A stretch of 64,000 bases of DNA from Stenocarpella maydis (lineage: Eukaryota > Ascomycota > Sordariomycetes > Diaporthales > Diaporthaceae), in NCBI GenBank assembly GCA_002270565.1, contig NQMI01000095.1:1-64000 (forward strand), read 5' to 3'. Shown one piece after another: positions 1-10,521 of the stretch; positions within the stretch are counted from its first letter, which is position 1; every line of letters starts with the position of its first letter. Below the pieces are notes generated by a model. The model was not told the origin of the DNA and did not search any database. It saw only the letters and a program-made list of their open reading frames with translations. Position numbers and translations under genes: made by a program.

Positions 1-1318
1 ATTGAAATTCAATAGGAGGTGGTCACGAAAAGGGGGCCCCTGACGGCCGGTGCGCGAGGGGGTTGGTGCGTAAGTGGGTAAGGGGACTTATTCTTAGTAA
101 GCTGATGGTTATATGTGATAAGATACTATATGGTTAATATAAGTAAAGCATTAACTTAAGTATCCAATCCAACCCTAAGCCCCTTAATTTACTTATAAAT
201 AAACTTAAAGATCTCATTAGAGATATAGCTTATAGTTATATACTTGATTATTAGTTAGATTACTAGCTATGTGGATTCCAGAATATCCTTAGCAATATGC
301 CTCGTAATCCCTGCACATAGCTTGCTTTACTTAATAAAGAGGTTGTAAATAATAAGAGGTTGAAGAGACCTAGGAGCTCAAGACCCTTGGAGAATTTGAG
401 GCAGTTAGAAATGCCTTCGATGTAGTCAGACTGATAGATTTGAGCTGAGTCCCGAGCCTCACGGCCAACCTTGCCGTTACTCTTTGAATTGACGATAAAC
501 TAACTCTGGCCGCTCAGCTGTATCTCACCCATAAATTAATGGGGTTGGTTCTTCACTATAGCTCTTAGTATTGCATTGAATTTGCGGGCATCCTTCCGGT
601 AGCTGAAGAATCGATTGGTGTATGTGCCCTCAACCGCCTGCGTTACTAGGGACGTATGCTCCTCAGTTAAGCGCAGTAGGTAGCCCTACTGCTAATGCAA
701 GGTTCCTCATGCTGGGCCTAGTTGGTCCGGCCTGGCAGCACAGTCTTTAATGCCGCCTTCAGTATCTCCTACAAGGCTTGAGAGCTGGGTAAGAATCTGG
801 TCCCTCGGAACCGCGCTAAGCTTGCGCTTCAGTGCTGCCACTCCGCTCTGTGAGGATTTGATGAAGGCCCATAAGCCATAAAATAAGAAATTATCCTTAA
901 TGGAATCTTATTGGTCCGAGGTAACACCACGTTCCTCGAAGTTTCGATTCTCGAAGACGTGCCAACCGAGACGAAGCTCTGCCTCCACTTATTTAGCCTT
1001 CAAGACCACTCTGTTTGTTTAATTAATTCTTTAACTATAATGTTAAGGGAAAGGTTATAGTAAAGGCTATAGCTCCCTTAAGATTCTAGCCATAGTTACC
1101 TAGTGTGCTATTAATAAGCATATAGGCTACTAAGTGCCCTGTGCTTAGTGCCTTAGTATAAACGCCCTCTAGGCATAAGCAGACCCTTTTAATATTACTA
1201 TCCTAAGAATTAATAAAGTTTTATTATAAAGCTATAATATTAAGCCTTTAGCAATAGTAATATAATATACTCTTTTAGTAATTATTATTTATATATCTAG
1301 TATTTTTAATATATATAT
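1..1318. other. AT-rich repeat island, left end of window
   Basis: This stretch alternates AT-rich blocks with more GC-balanced blocks and has no usable reading frame in either direction. TA dinucleotides are abundant and stops are dense in every frame, as expected for transposon DNA degraded by RIP. It lies directly beyond the end of the LTR-like relic at 1319-1560, so it may be that element's internal region, but I could not recognise a retroelement domain in it. It runs off the left edge of the window. Confidence 0.55.
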
Positions 1319-1560
1319 TGAAAACGGGTTACCAAAAAGAAGGGGGCGATGGAAAAAACGTCCAACGCCCTCCGATCTGAGGGACACCGTTCTGCCAGAG
1401 CCCTCCGACGCTCTAACAAGCGCAAGTAGAGGAGCCTCCGACGCAATAGGGGGCAGAAAGAGGGGAATAGAAGGTACAAGAGAGACGAGATAGAGAAGAG
1501 GGACCGGAAACAGGTATTTCACGATATACAAAGACTAATCAGACAGACAGATTATTAAAA
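1319..1560 (-). repeat. LTR-like relic related to the nested element at 37.5-38.5 kb
   Basis: Read on the minus strand, this block ends in CCCGTTTTCA. It shares an ordered set of short matches with the 3' half of the LTR at 37535-37930: a CTCTATTCCCCTC-like block, a GGCTCCTCT block, GGCTCTGGCAGAACG, and the same CCGTTTTCA terminus. The order and spacing suggest a diverged LTR of the same family on the opposite strand. The 5' half of the LTR is not recognisable, so the outer limit near 1560 is approximate. No target duplication was identified. Confidence 0.5.
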
Positions 1561-2403
1561 GGGCAAAAGGAATTATTCTTCTAAAGTTAGAAATTTTTCA
1601 AAGCAACACAATAGGGCTCCTTCTTATAGCTAGGGCGCGGCTTTCTAACCTCCTATTACTATACCCTAGAATAATATCTAACTTTGTTTATAAGTATACT
1701 TAATAAATACATAAAATTAAGTATATAATATACTTAATTCTTTTATACTTATAGCTTCTTAACCTTATATTTAGTAGCATATGGGTTACTAGGTATATAG
1801 AAAGTTTATATAAAAGGCTTACTCTAACTCTCTAGGCGTAGCCCTCTAAGTATATATACTTAGAGGAAGGCCCTTTATGTGCCTAGAGAACGGGCTTTTA
1901 AATGGGTATATAAGGGGTATATAAAGGGCCTTCCTCTAGGTATATAGAGGATAGGTAGAAGGGTACTATCTAAAGGGGCCTTTTAGAGGGGCCCTTTAGA
2001 AGGTCTTTTTAGCCCTTTAGAGAGGTATGGAGGGGCTTGAGAATAGGGGAGGTGTAAGAGTTTATAGTGTGCTGTATGCTTAATTTCTTGTACTGGGTGC
2101 GCCTATAGAAATAGCTGGGTGCGTGAATGATGACCGCCTCCTAGCGCCTCTCTGACACTCTTCGTGCCTTCATCAGTACTGGAAGAGGTGCGAGCTGCAG
2201 ACGCTTTAATTTGGGCGTTCAGAGTCTCTATCTGCATCTTTCCATCAAAATACAACCTCTTCACATTTTTATACTTGATCACAGTACAAGGCAAGTCAGC
2301 GTTAGCGATAGGCTTCATAAGAGCATACGGACGGGAAACGTACTCAGATCTTTAAACGCCTTTCCTGTATTAGCTCTAGCTCACTAGGCTATGGTGCTTT
2401 CGG
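1561..2403. other. AT-rich stretch without recognisable gene
   Basis: Low-complexity AT-rich sequence with several near-repeats of a GGGGCCCTTTAG/AAGGCCCTTT theme between about 1860 and 2010. From about 2050 the base composition returns to normal toward the neighbouring gene relic. No coding frame longer than about 70 codons looks real. Confidence 0.4.
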
Positions 2404-3440
2404 TTACCGGTTATCTGGAACTATAGACAAAGGATATATCCTGCCGATGTGAGAGTTGCGAATGCTCAAGGCAGTTGATTTACGCCGCTCAGAAGCGTTC
2501 ATGACCTCGATCATGGGGAGCTCATCCACAATCAGCGACATGCGCAGGCTGTGCCGTGACAAATAGCTGTATATACTGGCGGTTGAGCCTGAGTACACAC
2601 TAGATGACGGTCGCAGGCTTCGTATCTCTTCCTCGGCTGTAGCAATCATCTCTCGCAGCTGGGGATCCTGTTCGGCGTCCATCTTTGTGAAATCAACCAT
2701 ACCAATTTCGTCTGGTTGGGAATCCCATGGCTGTTGCTCATATGACGACTCGTCTTCAGCGCTGAGCCTTGCAGCCTCCATTTCCTGGATGCTTGCTTGA
2801 TAGTCGTTGGCAATATCCTGAAGATCCAATGGTAGCGATAGGCTTGATCTCTTGGTATTATCTTGCTGAAGTGCGTTATCGCTAGATTCTGAGGAACCAG
2901 ATGCTCTGCGTAATAGTCAGAACTGATCTGCTGGAAGGGCAAACATCTTGGTGGGCTTCGAGGACTCACAATACTAGGCTTTGCGATAGTTGAATCGAAC
3001 CGATTAAGAGGCCTAGATTCGACTTGTATGCCTCCAGAGAACTTCTCAGAAAGACGAACTTGGGTTTGTTCATCACCCATCTGATCCTTGCAGCTAAGTT
3101 GAACTTAGAATTGTTTGGCAAGGCGTCACCCCTGGAAGTTGATCTCTGGATGCTGTCAACTAGGCCAAGGATCTCCGTGAACATTTCCTTAGACACAACC
3201 ATTATGTCTGAGATGGTCTCCGAGCATTCAGAATAATTGTTCCACGTCATTTCGCTGTGCACATTATCCATTGTCTGGCTCAAGAGGCGCATAATGGTGC
3301 AGAAGGAGCGGATCTCACGAGCCATGATCAGTGGCTCTTTACCAGCGGACCCAATCTCAGATTCAACTTGGGACAAGGACCATGGCGACTTTGGTCCCAG
3401 CGCCTATGATACCGACGATGCTAACTACAAGCTCAGCCAT
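2404..3440 (-). pseudogene. Helo-like N-terminal-domain protein, probably decayed
   Basis: The conceptual product starts MAELVVSIVGIIGAG at 3440 and continues through a frame beginning SQVESEIGSAGKE (3376 down to 2966). A Ser-rich linker and an acidic C-terminal part follow in another frame (about 2905 to 2404). The start is typical of the fungal Helo-like N domain (the N-terminal, membrane-associating module of many fungal NLR/STAND and related proteins). The first two segments are separated by one extra base in CTTGTCC near 3376. The second junction (about 2966-2905) has stops in the frame and no clear GTANGT donor, although a short intron cannot be excluded. No NACHT or repeat region follows, so it is either a short stand-alone Helo-like protein or the remnant of a larger gene. 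Best read as a pseudogene; a gene with unusual introns is the alternative. Confidence 0.55.
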
Positions 3441-4212
3441 GCTTTGGTTCAGGGAAGGTGTTGGAAAGCCGGGGGTCAACTGAGGTGAACAGGCGCACAC
3501 AAGAATAACTCAACGAAGAGATGTGACGCCCATAAAGAGTGCTGGTCCAAGAAAAACCAGTGGACGATATTTAAGGGTGACGGTACAAACAAAAATGGTT
3601 GAACATGGCTGTGTATAATTGCAGCTGACTGCTCTTAACAATATTCTCCAGTATGACTTTGGCTGGTGGCTGTTTCCAGAGACATGGCTATGCATGCATG
3701 CATGTGGGCTGAGCATCACACGAGAATGTCGGTCATACAGGACGATATATGTCGTATTCCGTGCCGGCATCCGTGGATCAGAATGCCAAATCCCAACTCG
3801 CCGCTACCGTCTTCGTGTGACGCCTTGTGCAACGGTCACCACCCACTCTCACGTTGCAGCCCTTGCTGTGTCGTGCTACCGAGTAATGCGGACAAACTGA
3901 TTGACTAGGTATTCTTGCCTTGATTTCCAACCAAATCACCGGCTAGGGTGAAACAACATCCCTACTTGTGCGAAAACGAGGAAGGCAGTTGGAAGTTGCA
4001 AAGTATTGGTATGGTGGTCTTCATGTCTGAAGAGATTAGCTATGAGCCTTGCGAGCTGGTCTTTCCTCGAGGAAACTGACGTTGGCGAGCTTGAACGACA
4101 GGCAATATATGCTGCTGCCGGCTATGTGCTATGAATCGCGAGACAATCACAATGGCCGATGGAAGGGCGACCAATATGGAAATGGCGCCAAAGATGGCCT
4201 CGAGAGACATCG
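3441..4212. other. Intergenic, no recognised feature
   Basis: Between the Helo-like relic and the CorA fragment I see only short overlapping frames without family signatures. The missing 5' part of the CorA gene would be expected here on the plus strand, but I could not find transmembrane or CorA-like sequence upstream of the TGA near 4210. Confidence 0.4.
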
Positions 4213-4642
4213 ACATGAGTGAAGGCAGAAAGGAATACCACGTTAGGTTTCAAAGCTGACCTACGCGAATCCTTGAATTCGGTGAGGAAATGCCCACCTG
4301 CCCATTTACTGGATAATACTGCTAACATTTCTATGTTGACAGCTTTTCCAACTTCGTTCCATCGAGCAGAACGAGCTTGCGATCATGGCTGACACCCAAC
4401 AGAAAGCCATTTTTGTCTTCACGGCTGTGACTATCATTTTTCTACCACTATCTTTCTTTACTTCATACTTCGGTATGAACTTGCAGGGTGTGGTAAATAC
4501 TGATAGGACTGAGTCATACTTCTGGAAAGTTGGTGGCAGCGTCTCATTCTGCCTCGCGCTGTTCACTTGCTTGTGGGCTTTTCGTTACAGAATGCAGCAT
4601 GTGGCATGGGCATGCCATCTCTTACTATCAACTACAACGTAA
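4213..4642 (+). pseudogene. CorA-like Mg2+ transporter, C-terminal fragment
   Basis: Two coding pieces read ADLRESLNS (to 4281) and LFQLRSIEQNELAIM onward (from 4343). They join in phase across a 61-nt intron with GTGAGG donor, GCTAAC branch point and GACAG acceptor. The second piece contains the first CorA pore helix region, the YFGMN version of the signature GMN loop (selectivity filter), and a second hydrophobic helix ending in FRYRM. This is the C-terminal pore of the CorA/Mrs2-like metal channel superfamily, as in fungal proteins with a large N-terminal soluble part. An in-frame TGA lies just upstream of the first piece and no N-terminal domain is visible, so this is a truncated gene or pseudogene. 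The tail after the second helix is short. Confidence 0.7.
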
Positions 4643-5670
4643 TTCAATGGGAACAATAATGAGGACGTAGAGTATGCACGTTAAATAATAAACGCACCAT
4701 ATAATCCTGTAAGCGTGTTGTTGAACGGTTACTACCAAGGTACTATTTGTGACCAGGCATCATCAAACGTATCTTCTTTCCGATGCTTAAAAACAAACTT
4801 CAAGGGCAAACCTAAGGAACTTCAAATACACTATGTGCGTAAAAAGGAGCTGAGGCCCACTTGATGCAAGCAGACCGGAACGGAAGTATGTGCCTGGGTG
4901 TTGTGCACTCTCGTTGAAACTTCCTTCTTTACGCCTAAAAGTCACGTCTCGCAATTGTCGTTCATAGAGTGTACCACTGAATTCTAATTTCCCCGATTTT
5001 TCAATTGATAATCGTTGCTGAGATACAAGTATTGAATACAGACAATGTTGTGATGTGTGATTGGGGGATGTAACAATTTTCTCAAAGATCAATGTGGTGT
5101 GTGATACAAAGGTATGCCAGTGGCTTCGCTTCCTTTCCATTTCTATCCCGTTCCTATCTCACAGTGTTCGCTTGCCCTCCGATGATCGCTGATGACAAAA
5201 AAATCAAAAAAAGGTGAAACCATGCCACACGCTGTGTGCATCGTTGTTATCAACCCTGTTGGCTTCTCGAGTGTTGTAGAACTGCACTGATCCAAGTGCT
5301 GTTGGCTCCCCCTATCGCCCCTCCGGGTGTGCCCTTCAGAGCTTTTTGTGCTCGTCGGTTATATTGCCCTGCAAACGAATTTTTCGTCGACCATTTTCGC
5401 TTGGTCATTTCAAAACGCCTCGCCATTAGTCCCAAGATTGAAATGCAATGCCGGCCCATGCAACGCTTAAAGTACAATAAAGAACAAGGTGAAAGAAGTG
5501 CCGAAAGTGCCTCGGTCGGTGATGGGTATTTGAGACATAGAAAATAAGTCCACGTCCGTGGTGTCCAATGATGCAGAGATCTTCTTCCCGAGGTCTTGAA
5601 CCATGCACAGCTGTTCATCATCTTCTCCTCCTCCTCCTCCTCCGCACCTGCTGAGCGAAAGTCGTTCACC
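4643..5670. other. Intergenic, no recognised feature
   Basis: No frame in this kilobase resembles a protein family. The part next to 5670 is the expected 3' untranslated region of VAC7, which is transcribed leftward. A CTCCTC run lies at about 5625-5642. Confidence 0.4.
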
Positions 5671-8538
5671 TCACTCCGGTTTCTTCGGCTTCGTAATGGG
5701 TTCCGTCTTGTTCCCGATAGGGTCGTTCGCAGAATTCGGCTTGATTGTGGTGCGTCCAGAGATGGTGGCGCTCCTGACATGCTGGCTGAGAGGCAGTGAG
5801 TATTTCAGGACGCCCTTAACAATCAGGTCGAATTCTTCCTGCAAGATCCTCTCCCAGCGCTCCATACCACCTATCGTACCATTGCCCGGCCCACGCAGCC
5901 TGACCTCGCCCATGGAATCGGAGTATCCGTGGTTGAAGAAGGACCCCTCGAACGAGAGCGGGCTGTCGAGCTGACCGATCGTCCCCAGTCTCATATTGGG
6001 AGCCTTGTCATCGACTGGGTTGTCAGAGTCCTCCCCCGCGTGCGCGTCGCCATTGTTTGTGTACCACCTTGAATCGGAGCCCTGGTGATCATCTGGCCTG
6101 TGCCACCCGCCCGAGTCGGTACCCGCATGGGGTGACTTGGCGAATACCTCAATGTCTGCCTGGTCGATGGAGACGACAACCACATTAGGGTTGTGAGCCT
6201 TGACCTCGATGTCGAATATCAGCTCCTGCTCGGCGGCGACTACACTCTTAATGGCGATGAGCTCAACATCAGTGAGAGGCTGAGAGGTTGCGAACATGAA
6301 GCCGATAGCGCCGGATACGACAAGCAGGAGCATGACGGTGAGCACGAGGCAGCTCGCGAACCTGTTCAGGACGGAGGGATTCCTTCTGTAGGTCTGGCTC
6401 TCGAGTGAACGCAGCGTCATGGGCTGGGGCTGGCCACGACGTGTCCTGCCAGACCGGGACGACCGCACGGACCCCTGAAGCAAAGGTGTCCTCTCGTCAT
6501 CCGCTCCCGTGCCGGTGGTGTCGTCGAGGTCATAGCTGGCCGAGTGCGGACCCCGCTTGCTGTTGGATACCAGCCGCCCCGAGTTGATGAACCTCGGGCT
6601 GGGCGGCCCTGACGGCTGCCGCGAGCTGTTGGTGTTTAGTGAGAACTTGGACCTCTGGGCAGTCGTGTTGCTGATGTGGAAGGGGGCCTCGCTGTCAAAG
6701 AGGGACGTGTGGTTGTTGGTGCCGTTACGGCCCCACCGTCCCAGGTGATGATGGTGTACACGACCTGTGCCCCGGGCTGAGCCCGCAGCACTACGGGCCG
6801 AGCCCGCGGCACTACGGGCCGTGCCTTTGCCATCGTCTTCTACCATTGCGATCTCGGTTCCACTGGTGAAGGAGTTGACAAACTTCATGTTCCTCTTGGT
6901 TCCTGCGTTTGCAGCCGCGTTGTCCATGATGTTAGTCATAGAGCGTAGGCCGTTTCTGTCGATCTGGCTTGCCATCGAGGTCGCACTTGGGGTTCTCGAG
7001 TGGAACCGCCTGGGTCGGTCATTATTGTCGGGGGGGTTGGAATCATAGACAAAGGTCTCTTCAGAGTCCGAAGAGTCTGCCTCGTCGACGGCACTGGCGA
7101 TTTTAGCCTCGAAGATGTCTGCCTTGGACGATGCTACGCAAGATCTAGTCAGCCTGGAGCTCATATTGTTGAAGCCGTAGCCGCGGGTCGCGGGCACGGA
7201 AGATCGCCGCGGACTCGGGGCTTCGGATTTGACAGCCGCATCATCATAGGTGCTCTGAGCACACGGTTTTGTCGGCGAGATCAGCGCGTCCGTTGCGGAA
7301 GACACTGATCGCATTGACTGATGATGTCGAAGCCGAGGAACACAGACGGTAAGTGATGAACATGGGGTCTCACCCGTTCCAGATCCAATATTTGGGTGCT
7401 TCCTGCTTGACCGCTTCTTCTCCTTCCTTGGCCGTATCGTCTCAGAGCTTGGCCGTGTCCGCAGGGGACCGGCCATCCCCTCTTTCGCAGCAACAGGGGC
7501 GAGCGAGTGTTGCGGTATCGAGGTTACAGTCTCGGTCTCCACGGTCATGTGCTGTACGGAGCCTTCTGGGGGTTTCGACCTCTTGGTGGAGGTGCTGGAC
7601 TGCCGAGACTTCAGTGGCGGAGGCAAGCCGGCGGCCGTACGTCTCCTGTCACCCTTGATGCTCCCACTGTCGCTGCTGCTGTCGTTGTTGGTGGACGGGG
7701 CCTGTGACTTCTCTGCGCCATGGGCTGAGAACTCAAGATGGTCGGCCTGTGACCCTGCCTCCGATGCTGTGAGATCATCCGCCTTTTCCGGGACCCCGCC
7801 GACCTCATGCGGTGAGGCCAAAGGGCTGACCTCTTCTACTGTCTCCAAGGCGATCGTACTACTACTGGCACTGACACCCCGCGCAGGTGTTTTCGTCCCG
7901 GGCTGCAGGTGGACCTCATCGGCGTCGCTGTCGCCCTGGCTCGTTTCCTGTTGCGGAGGCGGCGGTGTAGGTGACGAGGGCTGGACCTGGATCGCGGGTG
8001 CCTCTAGCTCACCTTTGCGTGGCGGTGGGAGGTTGGGCCGGTTCAGCATGGCCGTGGGAGGCGGAGAGCGTAGCCGCGGCGAGACTGGCCAGCGCGGGCT
8101 CTCCTTCAAGTGCTCAGCGGTGATGGGTGACCTTTGAGGAGCTGTGAGACGGGCATTCGCATCGGTGTTGACCGGACCCAGGCTCGGCGTCGTGGCAGAA
8201 GATAGCTTGCTACCGGTCGGGGCACTCGGGGCTGCCGTCTTCGGGTTGGTTCGTTGTGGGCTGGTTTCTTGGGAGCTGCTCTTACGTGACCTGGAGCTGC
8301 CGGCTGCAGAAGCAGTCCTCAGAGCCGGGGCCGAGCGTACGGGGGCGCAGCCAGGAGAGGTTTCGCGTGAGGCCCGGGGCGAGGACTTGGAGGTCGACGG
8401 CTGGGTTGCTGGCTGGGTGGTCTGGGTGCTGGTATCGCCCTTCATTGTTGAGGAACTCGACGACTCGCGGTTGAGCCGAGCTGGGACACGAGGATTGCCA
8501 GCGGCAAGATCGGCCGCACTGCTGACTTTCGAGTCCAT
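5671..8538 (-). CDS. VAC7: Vac7-like vacuolar segregation protein (PI(3,5)P2 regulator)
   Basis: A single uninterrupted frame encodes 955 residues. The first ~720 are disordered and rich in Ser, Pro, Arg and Thr. One transmembrane helix lies at about residues 727-749 (ASCLVLTVMLLLVVSG), preceded by basic Arg-rich stretches. A lumenal domain follows, beginning PLTDVELIAIKSVV and including the LEA2-like strand region IEVKAHNPNVVVVSIDQAD. This architecture (long cytosolic tail, single helix, compact lumenal domain close to the C terminus) is that of fungal Vac7. Vac7 sits in the vacuole membrane and activates the Fab1/PIKfyve kinase complex that makes PI(3,5)P2. The lumenal domain carries an acidic, low-complexity insertion (about residues 800-850). 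The start is the first ATG of the frame. The gene is isolated, with 5.6 kb of gene-free DNA upstream. Confidence 0.85.
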   Translation of the reverse strand: MDSKVSSAADLAAGNPRVPARLNRESSSSSTMKGDTSTQTTQPATQPSTSKSSPRASRETSPGCAPVRSAPALRTASAAGSSRSRKSSSQETSPQRTNPKTAAPSAPTGSKLSSATTPSLGPVNTDANARLTAPQRSPITAEHLKESPRWPVSPRLRSPPPTAMLNRPNLPPPRKGELEAPAIQVQPSSPTPPPPQQETSQGDSDADEVHLQPGTKTPARGVSASSSTIALETVEEVSPLASPHEVGGVPEKADDLTASEAGSQADHLEFSAHGAEKSQAPSTNNDSSSDSGSIKGDRRRTAAGLPPPLKSRQSSTSTKRSKPPEGSVQHMTVETETVTSIPQHSLAPVAAKEGMAGPLRTRPSSETIRPRKEKKRSSRKHPNIGSGTGETPCSSLTVCVPRLRHHQSMRSVSSATDALISPTKPCAQSTYDDAAVKSEAPSPRRSSVPATRGYGFNNMSSRLTRSCVASSKADIFEAKIASAVDEADSSDSEETFVYDSNPPDNNDRPRRFHSRTPSATSMASQIDRNGLRSMTNIMDNAAANAGTKRNMKFVNSFTSGTEIAMVEDDGKGTARSAAGSARSAAGSARGTGRVHHHHLGRWGRNGTNNHTSLFDSEAPFHISNTTAQRSKFSLNTNSSRQPSGPPSPRFINSGRLVSNSKRGPHSASYDLDDTTGTGADDERTPLLQGSVRSSRSGRTRRGQPQPMTLRSLESQTYRRNPSVLNRFASCLVLTVMLLLVVSGAIGFMFATSQPLTDVELIAIKSVVAAEQELIFDIEVKAHNPNVVVVSIDQADIEVFAKSPHAGTDSGGWHRPDDHQGSDSRWYTNNGDAHAGEDSDNPVDDKAPNMRLGTIGQLDSPLSFEGSFFNHGYSDSMGEVRLRGPGNGTIGGMERWERILQEEFDLIVKGVLKYSLPLSQHVRSATISGRTTIKPNSANDPIGNKTEPITKPKKPE

Positions 8539-9308
8539 CTTGACGGCAGTGCTGGTCTGTGGACGCGAAATGGCATCCGAGGAAGCCCCAGGGGATGGGC
8601 TGGGGAGGAAGGAGGGCGAGGGATGCGGGGAGGTTGGTGTAGGGTATTGTTGAGTTTCAACTCGCTGGATAAGTTATTATGTGTCGAAGCGGATCAATCA
8701 TGGTTGACAGCAGGTGCGAGTGGCCGGGGCGCATGTATCGTGGCCGATGCTGATTCCTCGTCGTGGACCAGCGTGTCTCCCGTCGATCGTGCCGTGGAGT
8801 ACCCAGTTTGCCTGCGACAGCAGCTGCTGCTCTGGGCCAATGAAGTGGTTGCAGACGGATGCAGAGAGGATCCCACAGGCTGCTCTAGTCTAGACAGCCG
8901 AGATGTCCACGCTTGCAGGTGGGCCAAAGAAGAAGAAAAAAAGAGGCACAAAAAACCAAATAAGAAACAAGGACTGCCCGCTTTCCAGGCAGCCAGGCAG
9001 GCCGTGGGGTTTTTTGGCAGGTGGTGGCCGTGGGTATAGGTCGGCAAGGTGGCGGGTGGTGAGGTCACTCTTGTGCCGAAACCCAAAGCTACCGCTGCTG
9101 TGGTCGACGGATTTGGGGAATGTTGGAGAGAGGAAAAAGAGGGTTGGATGCACGGTGGGGTGCGGTGCTCTGCTATGCTCTGCTATGCCCTGCGATGCGA
9201 TGCGATGCGAAGTGAGGTGAGATGTGTTAGCCGGTTACAAAGGCATAAGAGTCCCACCGGGTGTGCGCTTTGTGTTGCGCTGTTTCTTGGGTGTTTGCGC
9301 AAAGTGAA

Positions 9309-9350
9309 ATGGGGGGGGGGTGGTGGTGGTGGTAGTAGTAGTAGTAGTTG
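9309..9350. repeat. G-run plus TGG and TAG triplet repeats
   Basis: A run of about ten G is followed by four to five TGG triplets and then five TAG triplets, a compound microsatellite upstream of VAC7. Confidence 0.8.
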
Positions 9351-10144
9351 AAGTGAATGAAGTAGCGGAATGTGCGTTGAGCGGACGTTGAGAGGGACAG
9401 TGCAGTACCAAGTCTAAGTACCGGGAGAAGTCGACCACTGTATGTACCGGTAGGGTGGGATTGGGGCGGAATGGGGGACGGGGGGATGGATTAGGTGTGG
9501 ACAAGTTGGGTCCCGTCAACGTAAAAAAAAAACAACAAAAAAGGATGATGTCGATGGCAGTAGCTCTCTCTGTGTACTCCGTTAGTGTGGACGCCTAGCC
9601 CATCCGTTAAGTCCTTGCCTCTCTTTGCCTTGCAGGGGCAGGGGCACCAGGACAGCCGTTTCTCTGCCCTGCTGGTTTTATGGCCCACGCTACGTGTAGG
9701 CTAGGCTAGGTGTGGTACGGGTACGGTCTGGGTACGGTGACGGGAACGGAGCTGCGGCGTGCCCTGCATGTACATGGCTTGTTGCCGGCCAGAAGGTGTA
9801 CACCGAGGCTCCTTGGCGGCGCCCTAGCACCAGGTACTGGTGGGTTGACAGACCTCTCTCTCTTGTTGCCGAGGATATTCTGGACCCGACTCCCCTGCTG
9901 AGTTGGAAACACTTGCTATGTAATGACGCCTCTCATTGTGTCTGTGTGCGTGGCACAACCCGGCTGCCAGAAACGCTCCTCTGCAACCACCATGGTTGTA
10001 CTACGGCCTTGACTTGACATGACTTGGGCCTGTCGCGTGCTACCAAGCTGCAAGCAAAAGACTTCCTTTCTGCAAAACACGGTGAACTCTGTTCGGAGCC
10101 CACATCCCATGGAGACCAGGCACAGCCAGCAAACATTTGCCATG

Positions 10145-10146
10145 GG

Positions 10147-10200
<54 letters not shown>
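10145..10200. repeat. 7-bp tandem repeat (CCACGGT), about 8 copies
   Basis: The unit CCACGGT is repeated head to tail about eight times with essentially no variation, giving a 56-bp array. All three frames stay open through it, which produces artificial ORFs on both strands. Confidence 0.9.
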
Positions 10201-10201
<1 letters not shown>

Positions 10202-10492
10202 GCTCCGAGACTTGTTCCTTGCAACTCTCGCCTCCCGCCTTGACGATTTGGCTCACCGTGTCAGAAAAGCAGGGCTGTTGGGTTACTTGAGCACGGGGGC
10301 CCTTCGTATTATATCCAAGGCCATCTTCTGGCATGGTCTGGCATTGCACCTCCTGGAAACGAGACAGACAAACAAGTCACCGTCACCACCAGTTAGCTAT
10401 TCTCCCCCGTCACTTCGATCTCGCGCTCCTCGCCTTGCCTCGCCGTAGTCCATATCCTGCACCCCTGCGCTGTACTTGGTAAGCTGCACATC

Positions 10493-10521
10493 GCAGGCAG
10501 GCAGGCAGGCAGGCAGGCAGG
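10493..10521. repeat. Tetranucleotide repeat (CAGG)n
   Basis: Seven consecutive CAGG units form a pure microsatellite. Confidence 0.9.
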
